A stretch of DNA of 42,684 bases from CAZECE01 sp964510525 (GTDB lineage Bacteria > Pseudomonadota > Gammaproteobacteria > Pseudomonadales > JANQJO01), in contig CAZECE010000078.1 of NCBI GenBank assembly GCA_964510525.1, positions 1 to 42,684 on the forward strand, read 5' to 3'. Position 1 is the stretch's first letter. Every line of letters starts with the position of its first letter. Shown piece after piece: positions 24,650 through 33,212 of this stretch. Under the pieces are notes generated by a model. It did no database searches and was not told the DNA's origin. It worked only from the letters and a program-made list of their open reading frames with translations. The position numbers were made by a program, and so were the translations under genes.

Positions 24650-26518
24650 ATGCGTTTAAATACTACTGCGCTTTCAGCTGCCACACTTATAGCCTCAACT
24701 GCAAATGCAGCTATAAACAGTATTCCAAATAACAATCGAAACCAACGCATTACGGCACTTGCCGAAAACGGTGATCTACTAGCGATTTCAATGCGTAGTG
24801 GTGAAACCACAAATGCCACCTACTTCAAAAGTACGGACACAAACCAATGGCAAGCAGAGGAAACGCTTGCTTTAAGAACCCCTAGTAATGCAACAGGCGC
24901 AACTTTTATGGGCGACAAAGCAATCATCACCAGCATTGCTCAACCCAATAATGAAGCAAACCCGCAACAATGGATCTCCACAAACTTCCTCAATGACATC
25001 GATAACACCATAGGCTTACAATTGGACAGAGGCTGCGACCCTGACATTGAATCGCTTTGCATTAACAGAATTAACGAAAACTCCTTGAGAGGCACAGAGT
25101 TTGGAACTGTTCTTACATTCGAAAAAGATTCTTTTTTTTGGACTGAAAAAGGCATTGTACTTATAAAACCTGATAATTTAATTCATCCAAGAACCACCAA
25201 CGAAGACTACCAATACGCCATTGTCGCCGACGGACACATCCTCCTCGACCAAACCTCCGGCCGACGACGCCTCGTCGTTGCAGAAATCCCGAGCGGTAAC
25301 GACTCTCTTCAAGTCCCCGAAGGAACCAACGCCTACCCACAAGGTAAACTCACCTGTTCCACCAGTTTCCTCTGCATCGACAGCCTCGAATACGATAACG
25401 AATCGAATGCCAGCGAATTTAAAATTTACCGAAGTATAAAAGCAAACGATCGCACAGAGTTCTCCGATGACGGCTCTTATGCTTTAGAAAACTATTCCAT
25501 TAATGACCAGGGCTTTCTAAAAGACGACACATACGGCACCTACATTTGGTTCTACGTGACCGATGAAACCCGATCTCAAAACCGTTTAGTCTTCGCCCCT
25601 TACTCTCTAGAGAATGAAAAAAATAAAGTTATTGATGTTAACAACGCCAAATACTTAACGATTACCGAGCAACCCACAAAAGTGTTCGTTCAAAACTTTC
25701 AACATCTCGGCATTGAAACCACGAGCATGGCCTACACACCACTCGGCCCAATCAACCCAAACGACTTGACTGCTGATAGCAACATCCGCTTGACGTCCGG
25801 TTCACTGGAGCCCACGCAAACTCCCACTCTATCCCTAGTACCAACAAACGCCCCCAGCCCACAACCGACACCAACACCCACGTTCAACCCAACGCACACC
25901 CCCACACCAGCACCCACTGATGCGCCTAGCGCCAACCCGGCCTCAACGGCAGTGCCAACACTGAGCGGGCAACCCAGCGTCAACCCGACAGGTAGCCCGG
26001 ATCCAACGCATGCGCCGACGGAGCATCCATCACTAAGACCAACACACTCACCAAGCTCAGCCCCAACAAGTGTCACTCAGCTTCCCACACAAAAACCCAC
26101 TCTGCCCCCAACGCAACACCCAACCTTGCGGGCAACTGAAAACCCTACGGCAAAACCAACAGCAATACCCAACCTATCACCAAAACCCACGCAATCACCA
26201 ACCGCATTACCAACCCTGAATCCAACCTCACTCAGACCAACATTAGCACCAAGCACTCAACCCAATGTGGATTCCACAGGTTCTAGCGATGACGCTGCTA
26301 ATATTGGTGCCATTGTTGGGGGGGTGTTCGGGAGCGTGGCTTTAGTAGCCCTATTATCTTGCCTATATAAGTGGCAAAAAGGTTTGCATAACAACTCTGA
26401 TGAACAACAACCTTCGCGAGCTTCAGCCGCACAAGGTGGCGATGAAAAACAACCTTCGCAAGTCTCAGGCAAAATACGTTTTGAAAATGATATTTTTTAT
26501 GATCCTGGCCAGCAATAA
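24650..26518 (+). CDS. Secreted single-pass PT-repeat membrane protein (PT protein 3), paralogue of PT protein 2
   Basis: The product has 622 residues from the ATG at 24650, which has GGAG nine bases upstream; the ATG at 24635 overlaps that site and is rejected. The signal peptide ends at ANA (about 20). The ectodomain (about 21-375) aligns with PT protein 2 throughout, but identity is in blocks: near-identical at about 24-66, 182-240 and 330-370, diverged between. The Pro/Thr stalk covers about 385-540. A membrane helix (about 548-572) precedes a tail of about 50 residues with two copies of a DExQPSxxS motif. An E-x-N-x-S site (ESNAS) fits the extended bacterial N-glycosylation sequon. The stalk and tail differ from PT protein 2, so only the ectodomain is conserved. 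Function unknown. Confidence 0.75.
   Translation: MRLNTTALSAATLIASTANAAINSIPNNNRNQRITALAENGDLLAISMRSGETTNATYFKSTDTNQWQAEETLALRTPSNATGATFMGDKAIITSIAQPNNEANPQQWISTNFLNDIDNTIGLQLDRGCDPDIESLCINRINENSLRGTEFGTVLTFEKDSFFWTEKGIVLIKPDNLIHPRTTNEDYQYAIVADGHILLDQTSGRRRLVVAEIPSGNDSLQVPEGTNAYPQGKLTCSTSFLCIDSLEYDNESNASEFKIYRSIKANDRTEFSDDGSYALENYSINDQGFLKDDTYGTYIWFYVTDETRSQNRLVFAPYSLENEKNKVIDVNNAKYLTITEQPTKVFVQNFQHLGIETTSMAYTPLGPINPNDLTADSNIRLTSGSLEPTQTPTLSLVPTNAPSPQPTPTPTFNPTHTPTPAPTDAPSANPASTAVPTLSGQPSVNPTGSPDPTHAPTEHPSLRPTHSPSSAPTSVTQLPTQKPTLPPTQHPTLRATENPTAKPTAIPNLSPKPTQSPTALPTLNPTSLRPTLAPSTQPNVDSTGSSDDAANIGAIVGGVFGSVALVALLSCLYKWQKGLHNNSDEQQPSRASAAQGGDEKQPSQVSGKIRFENDIFYDPGQQ
25196..25331 (+). repeat. 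136-bp identical block shared by PT genes 2 and 3, copy 2
   Basis: The partner copy is at 22803-22938, and the first mismatch follows at 25332. Together with the diverged flanks this points to gene conversion between the two PT genes or to very strong constraint on this segment. Confidence 0.85.
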
Positions 26519-26584
26519 GTAGAAACATAACAAACTTACGGTAACTGGCAAACAATAATCTTGATGATCAAGATGGAGCTTCTA

Positions 26585-26746
26585 ATGAAAAATAAGCCAA
26601 AGAATCTGTTGTCTAAGCCACTAAAAACCTTATATCGATTTTTTTTCATGTCATTTTTAACGCTAAGCATAATCAATCTTAGTGGCTGCGATTTTTTTGG
26701 TGGAACAGATTGCAGAGCTGCTCAAGGCCAAATTTGCCCTGACTAA
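26585..26746 (+). CDS. Small Cys-rich lipoprotein (cassette A)
   Basis: The product has 53 residues. GGAG at 26575-26578 lies six bases before the ATG at 26585, which is preferred over the ATGs at 26561, 26564 and 26573. A basic N-terminus and hydrophobic stretch end in the lipobox LSGC, so the mature protein would be only 19 residues starting with a lipidated Cys. It ends with D-C-R, six residues, C. The second lipoprotein (28571) shares this C-terminal pattern. A helical membrane protein gene follows 53 bp downstream in both cases. Function unknown. Confidence 0.65.
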   Translation: MKNKPKNLLSKPLKTLYRFFFMSFLTLSIINLSGCDFFGGTDCRAAQGQICPD

Positions 26747-26799
26747 TTTTTCGAATCCTTTATTACTACACAACAATTAAAATAAAATTGGAGAACGCA

Positions 26800-28218
26800 A
26801 TGACTCTCAGCCGCACTTTGCCAATGGGCAGCCCGGATCAAAAAATATTTCCCGCTCAAAATAACAATTTACCCTCCCGAAAAAAAACGCTTTTAAAAGC
26901 TATGATGACAGTAACGCTAAGCGCTGGCTCACTCGGCGCACTCTCTACTGGCACAGCCGCTTTACGTGGAAATCTAAGAGGCACAGTCAATCACCACAAC
27001 CAATCACGCATCTTATTATCTCGCCTCTCAACATGCAGCAACGACATCGAATGCCTTAATGCATTAAAAGACGCCAAACAAAACAGATCGCTGCAATTAC
27101 TGAATTCACTGGGCGATTACAACGAAATCGGCTTTTTTATCACAAGTGGTATCTCTGATTATTTTGATAAAGCTTTCGAAGATTTAACTGTTGAACAAAT
27201 TGCAGAACAAGAAGGTATCACTCTCGAACAAGCACAAAATTTATTTAACAAAAAACAAGATATTAAAAATGGCTATAAAACGCTAGCCGACACACTTGGC
27301 AGAGGGGTAAGCGAGGCTGTAAAGAATAACATCCAAAATATTACTGATCAGATTGGCATTTCGCTGACAAAAGATGGCGACAATTCTGTTATTGGTAAAT
27401 CAGCGGAACAGGTAACCTCTGTATTACTTCAGGTTTTGAAAGACAACCCAGAACAAATAAAAAGCATCACCAATTCATTAGTAACCAGTATTTTTGCAAC
27501 CACACAATCTGAACTACCTAATATCACAGATGAAAATTCTCGTATTTTAATCAGTGCCTTGTTAGAAGAACTTCAACGTAAAGGCAATGAAGAAAATTTA
27601 AAAAACACCTCAGAGAGCATAGGTGAAGGCGCAGCAAATGGTATTTTAAGAGGCTTTTCAGTTGCTGAAGTCTCAGCAATATCCACCTCAATCATTACTC
27701 TATTTGCCACCATAGTCGCTATTCCACTTGCCACTCTAGTTTTATTGGCTCTGACACAGTTCAGACGCAATAATGAACCAAACTCTTCCGCTATCGGAAA
27801 CATAGCTTATATAGTTGCTGATTGCGCCACCAGGGGCATCCAAAACGCTTTAAATAGAGAGTCTTTCTATGAAATAGTTGAAAATGCAGCTGAAGCCGTC
27901 ATGAAAGGGCTTGCTAAAGGGGCGGGCAACATCGTTAGCAACAACCCTTCAGAGTCTGTTACACAAGCTGCTAAATCATTTACAACTGGGCTTGTAGACG
28001 GCATGGTAGAAGTCACTAACTCTCAAAATAGAGAAGTATTCCTTGCTAGAACACAAGCTTTTACAGAACACACTGCCAGAACAATGGGTGAAGGTGTAGG
28101 GAAAGCAGGTGGATTGGATGTCGGAAAAGGTATAATACAGGCCATTCCATCCTTACCGAGAGAATTCTGGAACAGAGTATTTGGCCGAGACCCAAATAGC
28201 CAAGACAATCAAAACTGA
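26800..28218 (+). CDS. Helical membrane protein of unknown function (cassette A)
   Basis: The product has 472 residues. The start is the ATG at 26800, with GGAG six bases upstream (26790-26793). After a basic stretch SRKKTLLK comes a hydrophobic signal-like segment (about 32-55) ending TGTAA, followed by ALRGNLRG. The rest is mostly amphipathic helix with recurring Gly-containing motifs (SIGEGAANGILRG, VMKGLAKGAGNIV, TMGEGVGKAGG) on both sides of one strong hydrophobic segment (about 290-320). The overall plan is shared with the protein encoded at 28783. No family is recognised. It could be a pore or membrane-shaping protein, but that is only a guess from the helix pattern. Confidence 0.65.
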   Translation: MTLSRTLPMGSPDQKIFPAQNNNLPSRKKTLLKAMMTVTLSAGSLGALSTGTAALRGNLRGTVNHHNQSRILLSRLSTCSNDIECLNALKDAKQNRSLQLLNSLGDYNEIGFFITSGISDYFDKAFEDLTVEQIAEQEGITLEQAQNLFNKKQDIKNGYKTLADTLGRGVSEAVKNNIQNITDQIGISLTKDGDNSVIGKSAEQVTSVLLQVLKDNPEQIKSITNSLVTSIFATTQSELPNITDENSRILISALLEELQRKGNEENLKNTSESIGEGAANGILRGFSVAEVSAISTSIITLFATIVAIPLATLVLLALTQFRRNNEPNSSAIGNIAYIVADCATRGIQNALNRESFYEIVENAAEAVMKGLAKGAGNIVSNNPSESVTQAAKSFTTGLVDGMVEVTNSQNREVFLARTQAFTEHTARTMGEGVGKAGGLDVGKGIIQAIPSLPREFWNRVFGRDPNSQDNQN

Positions 28219-28231
28219 TCGTTACATTTAA

Positions 28232-28486
28232 CTTATAAAGTCAACCCCTCCACCACCAGCACAACCAACCACTCCAGGAGTAGCCCTTTCGAAAGTACGT
28301 CATGCAGTTGATGATCACACGGCGTCTCCACAACAAGCCATAAGTGACGACGCTTCAAGCGAAAAATCGGATGAAGCCAGCGACGAAGAAGCCATACATC
28401 ATGATGCCACTAACGCTATTCCAGCTGGCGCCACTACCTTTGTTGATGAAAAAACTAAAAAAGGGGTTGTGGCTAATGTTATATAA
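28232..28486 (+). pseudogene. Decayed 3' end of a PT-repeat gene
   Basis: An open frame without a start codon runs from just after a stop at 28229 to TAA at 28484. It encodes a Pro/Thr-rich piece (STPPPPAQPTTPGV) and then an acidic tail, SEKSDEASDEEAIHHDAT, that resembles the cytoplasmic tail of PT protein 2 (SESEASPASDAAIHQDAPSDAT). It explains most of the 350-bp gap between the two cassettes and suggests a fourth PT gene once stood here. Confidence 0.6.
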
Positions 28487-28570
28487 ATCTTGACTGGTCA
28501 CGTCATATCTGACAGTGAAGATTCTCAAAGTACATGAAAACTCCATACATAAAACATAACGGATGACTTT

Positions 28571-28723
28571 ATGGATAACAAAAAAAATACTGTTCTAGGA
28601 CGCCTGAAACGACTTTCTTTATGCACCTTCGTTTTAGTTCTAACGTTGTGTTTATCCGCATGTCCTACATTTGAAAATGATGGTGGTGATTGCCGGAAAG
28701 ATCTTTTTGGTAATTGTATTTAA
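28571..28723 (+). CDS. Small Cys-rich lipoprotein (cassette B)
   Basis: The product has 50 residues and is easily missed because of its size. It has a basic N-terminus (DNKKNTVLGRLKR), a hydrophobic stretch and the lipobox LSAC. The mature peptide would be about 20 residues and ends D-C-R, five residues, C, then I, matching the lipoprotein at 26585 (D-C-R, six residues, C). The next gene starts 59 bp downstream. The ribosome-binding site is poor (GGATGACTTT just before ATG). Position and Cys pattern support it as a real gene; function unknown. Confidence 0.6.
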   Translation: MDNKKNTVLGRLKRLSLCTFVLVLTLCLSACPTFENDGGDCRKDLFGNCI

Positions 28724-28782
28724 ATCTTAACCTCAAAAATAATTAAACGACTATATCCATTAACTGCTTTGGAGAAAAAATA

Positions 28783-30447
28783 ATGAGAATTCCTGGCATT
28801 TCAAATACCTCTTCAATAGAAAACAAGCTCATAAAAAGTTTGGTTTTTCTATTGGCTGCTTCAAAATTGGCTAAATGCGAGCCTCACACTGCTCATGATG
28901 CATTCAATAAAAGCAAAACTGATAACGTTGATATGAGGAGATTATCCCTTTTAGGGGACGTTTTTGGTGGTGAAGACTTAGTAGATGTTGAAACAGGATA
29001 TGAACTCAGCTTTGGTGCCGCACGATTTCTGGGAGATGTACATACCAATGAAACCGGTATCGTTTGGAGCGACTTAAATCCAGCCAATTTTCCAGCCAAT
29101 TGGAAAGAACGACGTCAGCAATATTTGCAAAAAGGCTTCAGTGGCGTTAGTGAAAAATTTACAGAGGGCGTCACAGATCAACTACTCAAACGATCTGATC
29201 AACACCAGTCAGGCAGCACTGATCCTACTGTTTTGAAGGGATTAACCAAAGAAGTTACAGGTGGAATTACTGATCACTTGTTAAATCAAGGCGCTAGCAA
29301 AACTTCAAACACCGAAGATCACCAGAACCTTCTGCAACAACTTAGCAAAAGTATTGCAGAAGGCGCGTTAAGTGCTGACACAGAAAGTGTAAAGGAATTA
29401 TTTAAAAGAGGCGCCAATGGTTTATCTGAACACTTACTATATGAAGTAAGTAATCAACCCCTCGATACTAGACAGAGTGAAATTTTCCAATATGCAAAGG
29501 GCGTAACTGAAGGTTTTTTTGCTGCAGCTGCTGAAGAAAGTGAATCAGAAGATATATCTAACGCGAAATGGCTTGCAGAAGAATTTTTAGAGGGACTAGC
29601 GACATCAAAAAATGTTCCCTTTTTAGCATTCTTAGGCACTCTAAGTGCAGAATGGACTGCATTAAAAGGCTTCTTTGTACTAATGGCCCTCCTATTTGCG
29701 ACACCAGGCGTCAACCGCTTACCAAAATACGTGCTAGGGCAGTTGGCCTACCCTCTCGCAAAGAGCGGCTTTGAAGGCATGTTTGATCAGACCCGTACAA
29801 GTTTTGAAAAGGTTTTAAACGATATTAAAGCAGAACCCAGCGAACAATATACATCTTTCCGTGAAATCTGTGGCTCTGACGAAATATATGCACTGACTGT
29901 GCGAGATCGAAATGACTTCATAGTAAAGAAAAAACCAGATATGTATTTTAAAGCTTTTAAGGAATCATTTTTAAAGGGAAGAGGAGCCATTGATACTGAC
30001 ATTAAAGAATTACAAGAAATTCCTAGAAATGATTTTAAGCATATGAATGAAACTCAAAAATCCGAGCGGCTAACGCTATATTGGAAACACTATATTCATG
30101 ATTTAAAAACTCGCTTGAATAATGATACTGGTGGATTAGAGGCTCTATCCGGCTCTACCATTCACTCAGTGCCTACCAGAACACGTGACAGTATCATTCC
30201 CCCTCCAATTCCAGAATCACCTGAAATAACCGCTGGGATTAAACTGGCCGATTGGATCAATAGCATTGCAGCCGCTCGACCAGAGTATGTAGAGCCATTA
30301 AAAAAATTAGTGCGAGAAGGCTGCGCATTAATTGGTATAAATATGGGTACCCCCAGGAACGCAGCGCTCATCGGTTACAATGCTGGTAGAGGCACTCTTG
30401 GAATGGGAGTACATACTGGGGATACTCGTTCGCAAAACAATACTTAA
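28783..30447 (+). CDS. Helical membrane protein of unknown function (cassette B)
   Basis: The product has 554 residues. The start is supported by GGAG eight bases upstream. A signal-like segment (about 17-32, IKSLVFLLAASKLAKC) is followed by a charged region with DMRRLSLLGDVFGG (about 50-63). Repeated amphipathic helices with a Gly cap (EVTGGITDHLL, SIAEGALS, GANGLSEHLL, GVTEGFFAAA, FLEGLATS) cover about 110-272. A hydrophobic segment (about 275-310) and a mixed C-terminal domain follow, the latter without a PT stalk. The organisation parallels the protein encoded at 26800 although sequence identity is low. No family recognised. Confidence 0.65.
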   Translation: MRIPGISNTSSIENKLIKSLVFLLAASKLAKCEPHTAHDAFNKSKTDNVDMRRLSLLGDVFGGEDLVDVETGYELSFGAARFLGDVHTNETGIVWSDLNPANFPANWKERRQQYLQKGFSGVSEKFTEGVTDQLLKRSDQHQSGSTDPTVLKGLTKEVTGGITDHLLNQGASKTSNTEDHQNLLQQLSKSIAEGALSADTESVKELFKRGANGLSEHLLYEVSNQPLDTRQSEIFQYAKGVTEGFFAAAAEESESEDISNAKWLAEEFLEGLATSKNVPFLAFLGTLSAEWTALKGFFVLMALLFATPGVNRLPKYVLGQLAYPLAKSGFEGMFDQTRTSFEKVLNDIKAEPSEQYTSFREICGSDEIYALTVRDRNDFIVKKKPDMYFKAFKESFLKGRGAIDTDIKELQEIPRNDFKHMNETQKSERLTLYWKHYIHDLKTRLNNDTGGLEALSGSTIHSVPTRTRDSIIPPPIPESPEITAGIKLADWINSIAAARPEYVEPLKKLVREGCALIGINMGTPRNAALIGYNAGRGTLGMGVHTGDTRSQNNT

Positions 30448-30519
30448 ATCTGATCAAGTATTTTATATTTAATGCGCCCATCGGAGATGCTTGCTTGGTA
30501 AGAAGCCCTAAACTAGCAA

Positions 30520-30557
30520 GCTTTCCAGTTTATTTAAGTTAGCCGCCACGCGGAATT
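30520..30557 (-). pseudogene. Scrap of a DUF4143 ATPase 3' region
   Basis: About 38 bases match 33570-33608, the 3' part of the ATPase gene at 33444, with a few substitutions. Translated on the minus strand the piece reads RVAANLNKLESL against RMAANLNKLESL. Nothing else of that gene is present here. The flanking 30448-30519 shows no gene. Confidence 0.5.
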
Positions 30558-30572
30558 TTAGAAGCTCGCCCC

Positions 30573-30776
30573 CTAGAAAAAAACGCCTTTACCCGTCACC
30601 CGATACCGCTGCTTCGGGCTCCTCGGGCTGTCCGGATCAGTACGCTCAATCAAACCAGCCTGTAATGCCGGATTGAGATAATTTTCTCGGAAAGTCGCTT
30701 TGTGAGTTAAACCCAGTTGAGACATCAGCTCATGCATGCCCAACTCTTGAGAGCCGAGTACATTTAACAACCGTTT
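30573..30776 (-). pseudogene. C-terminal fragment of a Fic-family gene
   Basis: The piece is nearly identical to the 3' end of the Fic gene at 32198: from KRLLNVLGSQELG through LGLTHKATFRENY to SPKQRYRV. It lacks the whole Fic domain and corresponds to the C-terminal winged-helix region only. The open frame extends to 30839 through unrelated sequence, which is not a credible N-terminus. Confidence 0.75.
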
Positions 30777-30790
30777 TTTCCGACAAGAGA

Positions 30791-30898
30791 TTGAGATATG
30801 AGCAACCGACCTACGATCAAAGATGCCAAATTGAAGCACTAAAGAAAGGGGATTTGAGCCAAACCGAGATAGTTGAGTGGCGCCTCAGGATAGGATGA
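30791..30898 (+). mobile_element. Remnant of an IS30-family transposase N-terminus
   Basis: In one frame the plus strand reads YEQPTYDQRCQIEALKKGD then LSQTEI. This matches the start of IS30-family transposases, typically LTYEQRCQIxALKKxGxSQxEIA. Similarity stops after about 25 residues and the frame ends at TGA (30896), directly against the 3' end of the ATPase gene at 30900. The catalytic DDE part is absent. It is a scar that probably marks a rearrangement point. Confidence 0.6.
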
Positions 30899-30899
30899 T

Positions 30900-32069
30900 T
30901 CAAGCTAAACCTTGAAGCTCTGAGGCAAGCTCTATAACACCAAGTGCCTCGATATTCTTAGCTATCGGATAACGATCATCACCGGAATGAACAAGAAAAG
31001 CTTTTTCAGGTTGCAAGTCTTCTATCGCATTATAGAAACCTTTCCCCGGTTTAGCCGTGAGCCCCCGCTTGATTTCGATGGCCCATATACGACTGTCGGT
31101 GTGCTGAATCAACAGGTCGATCTCGGCACCAGCGATGGTTCGATAGAAATTAGCTTGCGCGCGCCAGGGTGAAGCCGCAAGCAATGTTTCAATAACAAAA
31201 CCTTCCCAACTTTGCCCCACAACAGGATGGCCGATGAGTTGGTTTAAATCTTTCAATCCCAGGAGTGAATGAACAAGCCCGCTATCACGCACAAACACTT
31301 TTGGCGACTTTACTAAGCGTTTGCCAACATTCACGTGATAAGGCTGCAACCTTCTTACCAGCAAAAGGTCACATAACAAGTCCACGTATCGTGTAATCGA
31401 TTGAGCACTTAAATCCAGGCCACGAGCAAGCTGAGAGGCGTTTAACAATGTGCCTTGATTATGGGCGAGCATAGTCCATAACCGCTCCATCGTCGTTGCT
31501 GGAATACGAGGGCCAAACATGGGAACATCGCGTTCCAGATAAGTTCGTATAAAGTCCTTTCGAATTGCAAAGCTTTCAAGATCACTTGTCGCTAAGTAAG
31601 CATCCGGGAACCCGCCTCTCAACCACAGCTCTTCTCTCTTTTGCCTATCATCCTCGACTTCGGTGGCAAGGACTGGCGGCATCTCAATATAAGCGATACG
31701 TCCTGCCAAGGTTTCAGATTGACGAAGCAGCTCAATGGCTGCGGATCCCAGGATAAGAAAACGCCCCTTACCTTTCCCTTTACGTCGGCCTTTATCGATC
31801 ACTCCCCGTAAGCTGTCGAATATCTCAGGCATACGGTGGATTTCATCAAGGATGATTAAACGGTCTTCGTTTGCTTCAAAGAACAAAACAGGATTGGTCA
31901 GTTTGTTGCGATCATCACGATCTTCTAAATCAAGGTAAACAGCATCTCGCCCCTTACCGACCTCCAAAGCCAGCGTCGTTTTTCCAACTTGTCTTGGCCC
32001 AATTAAGGCGACTGCCGCCTGACGTGAGAGGGCACTATTAACATCACTGAGCGTATTTCTTTCTATCAT
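30900..32069 (-). CDS. AAA+ ATPase with DUF4143 (third of four)
   Basis: The product has 389 residues. Walker A is GPRQVGKTT (24-32), Walker B is LIILDEIHRMP, the sensor region is FLILGSAAIELL, and the C-terminal AEIDLLIQH with AIEIKRG is the nuclease-like part. It lies between a Fic fragment plus IS30 scar on one side and an intact Fic gene on the other, so it may be a late arrival. A perfect 11-bp inverted repeat sits at its start codon. Role of the family not established. Confidence 0.85.
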   Translation of the reverse strand: MIERNTLSDVNSALSRQAAVALIGPRQVGKTTLALEVGKGRDAVYLDLEDRDDRNKLTNPVLFFEANEDRLIILDEIHRMPEIFDSLRGVIDKGRRKGKGKGRFLILGSAAIELLRQSETLAGRIAYIEMPPVLATEVEDDRQKREELWLRGGFPDAYLATSDLESFAIRKDFIRTYLERDVPMFGPRIPATTMERLWTMLAHNQGTLLNASQLARGLDLSAQSITRYVDLLCDLLLVRRLQPYHVNVGKRLVKSPKVFVRDSGLVHSLLGLKDLNQLIGHPVVGQSWEGFVIETLLAASPWRAQANFYRTIAGAEIDLLIQHTDSRIWAIEIKRGLTAKPGKGFYNAIEDLQPEKAFLVHSGDDRYPIAKNIEALGVIELASELQGLA

Positions 32070-32106
32070 CCTTGTATATTATCCACAAGCTAGACAATAT
32101 ACAAGG
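32070..32106. promoter_or_regulatory. Perfect 11-bp inverted repeat at the ATPase start
   Basis: CCTTGTATATT (32070-32080) and AATATACAAGG (32096-32106) flank a 15-bp spacer, and the left arm abuts the ATG at 32069. The position suits an operator or an mRNA hairpin over the ribosome-binding region. Confidence 0.5.
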
Positions 32107-32139
32107 TTAAAAGGATCACGCAGTGTCAGTCACCCACTA

Positions 32140-32187
32140 GCAAACCCTCCGCAACCGGCGACCAAAACCTCAACACCCCATTTTTAT
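32140..32187 (-). pseudogene. Scrap of a DUF4143 ATPase C-terminus
   Basis: Read on the minus strand the segment gives GVLRFWSPVAEGLL, matching the last residues of the ATPase encoded at 33444 (GALRFRSPVAEGLF). It lies just past the 3' end of the Fic gene at 32198. The other Fic 3' end (30573) is also followed by an ATPase scrap, so the Fic-ATPase junction was duplicated or repeatedly overwritten. Confidence 0.55.
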
Positions 32188-32197
32188 AGATCAACCC

Positions 32198-33199
32198 CTA
32201 CAAACAATCAGCGCCTTTAGCCCTCACCCGATACCGCTGCTTCGGGCTCCTCGGGCTATCGGGATCAGTACGCTCAATCAAACCAGCCTGTAATGCCGGA
32301 TTGAGATAATTTTCTCGGAAAGTCGCTTTATGGGTTAAGCCCAGTAGGGACATTAACTCATTACCTCCCAACTCTTGAGAGCCCAATACATCTAACAACC
32401 GTTTTACTTGGTCGGTTACTTGGTCGGTTACTTGGTCGGTCACATCTGCAACTGATTGAATTGCCTCAAAAATCATCTGCAATATAAACTCGATAAAGGG
32501 GGCTGAATCGGTTTGAGCTGTGCTCTCTTGAATCGCCTGATAATAGGCCTGCTGATGCTCATACACCAAGCTCTCAACCGGGATATTCGCAAAAATCGGC
32601 TTCCAGCGCGTTAAGATCAAGGTTTGCCACAAACGCCCCATGCGGCCATTGCCATCGGCGAAGGGGTGAATAAACTCAAACTCATAATGGAAGACCGCAC
32701 TGGCAACCAAAGGTTGAGCGCTCGTTTCCCGTAACCAATTGAACAAATCAGCCATCAGTGAAGGCACTCGATCAGCACCCAGCGCCATATGCACCACCTG
32801 GTTGCCCGACATCACACCAACGCCACCCTGTCGGTACTGACCGACTTCATCAATCAAACCCGCCATCAGAATTTGATGCGCGGCCAACAAATCAGCTTCT
32901 TGGTACGGCACCCACTGCTCAAAACACTCATAGGCTTTTAACGCATTACGCACTTCTTGAACTTCTTTAGGTGGCGCGATGACTCGCTTACCTTCTAAGA
33001 TGGCCGTGATCTGTTTTTCATTTAAGGTATTGCCTTCGATGGCCAATGAGCCTTGAATGGTCCGAATACGATTGGCTCGTCGGAGTCGCAACTGCTGTTC
33101 CATATCTGACAAAGCCATTAGCCGCCCTAAGGCTTCGCTGATTTCAGCGATTTGTTTTGAGATCGTGTCTGTAACGGTATAGGGAGGCTTGTAAGGCAT
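32198..33199 (-). CDS. Fic-family protein with intact catalytic motif
   Basis: The product has 333 residues. The inhibitory motif is SLAIEGN (about 51-57), and the active site HPFADGNGRMGR (about 176-187) has every canonical residue, so adenylylation or another nucleotide transfer to a target protein is expected. A linker with VTDQVTDQVTDQV precedes a C-terminal winged-helix region (about 265-325). The family is usually self-inhibited by the Ser-x-x-x-Glu-Gly/Asn helix. The small gene at 33213 starts upstream and is probably co-transcribed (13-bp gap). Its 3' end is duplicated as a fragment at 30573. Confidence 0.88.
   Translation of the reverse strand: MPYKPPYTVTDTISKQIAEISEALGRLMALSDMEQQLRLRRANRIRTIQGSLAIEGNTLNEKQITAILEGKRVIAPPKEVQEVRNALKAYECFEQWVPYQEADLLAAHQILMAGLIDEVGQYRQGGVGVMSGNQVVHMALGADRVPSLMADLFNWLRETSAQPLVASAVFHYEFEFIHPFADGNGRMGRLWQTLILTRWKPIFANIPVESLVYEHQQAYYQAIQESTAQTDSAPFIEFILQMIFEAIQSVADVTDQVTDQVTDQVKRLLDVLGSQELGGNELMSLLGLTHKATFRENYLNPALQAGLIERTDPDSPRSPKQRYRVRAKGADCL
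32406..32441 (-). repeat. Three in-frame 12-bp tandem repeats in the Fic linker
   Basis: ACTTGGTCGGTT occurs twice and then once with a final C. It encodes the (VTDQ) linker repeats between the Fic and winged-helix domains. Copy number could change by slippage without breaking the frame. Confidence 0.85.
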
Positions 33200-33212
33200 A
33201 CATAAATATCTA

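Noticed and set aside
30777..30839. N-terminus of the Fic fragment frame as a real gene start
   Set aside because: This part is antisense to the IS30 remnant and has no counterpart in the intact Fic gene.
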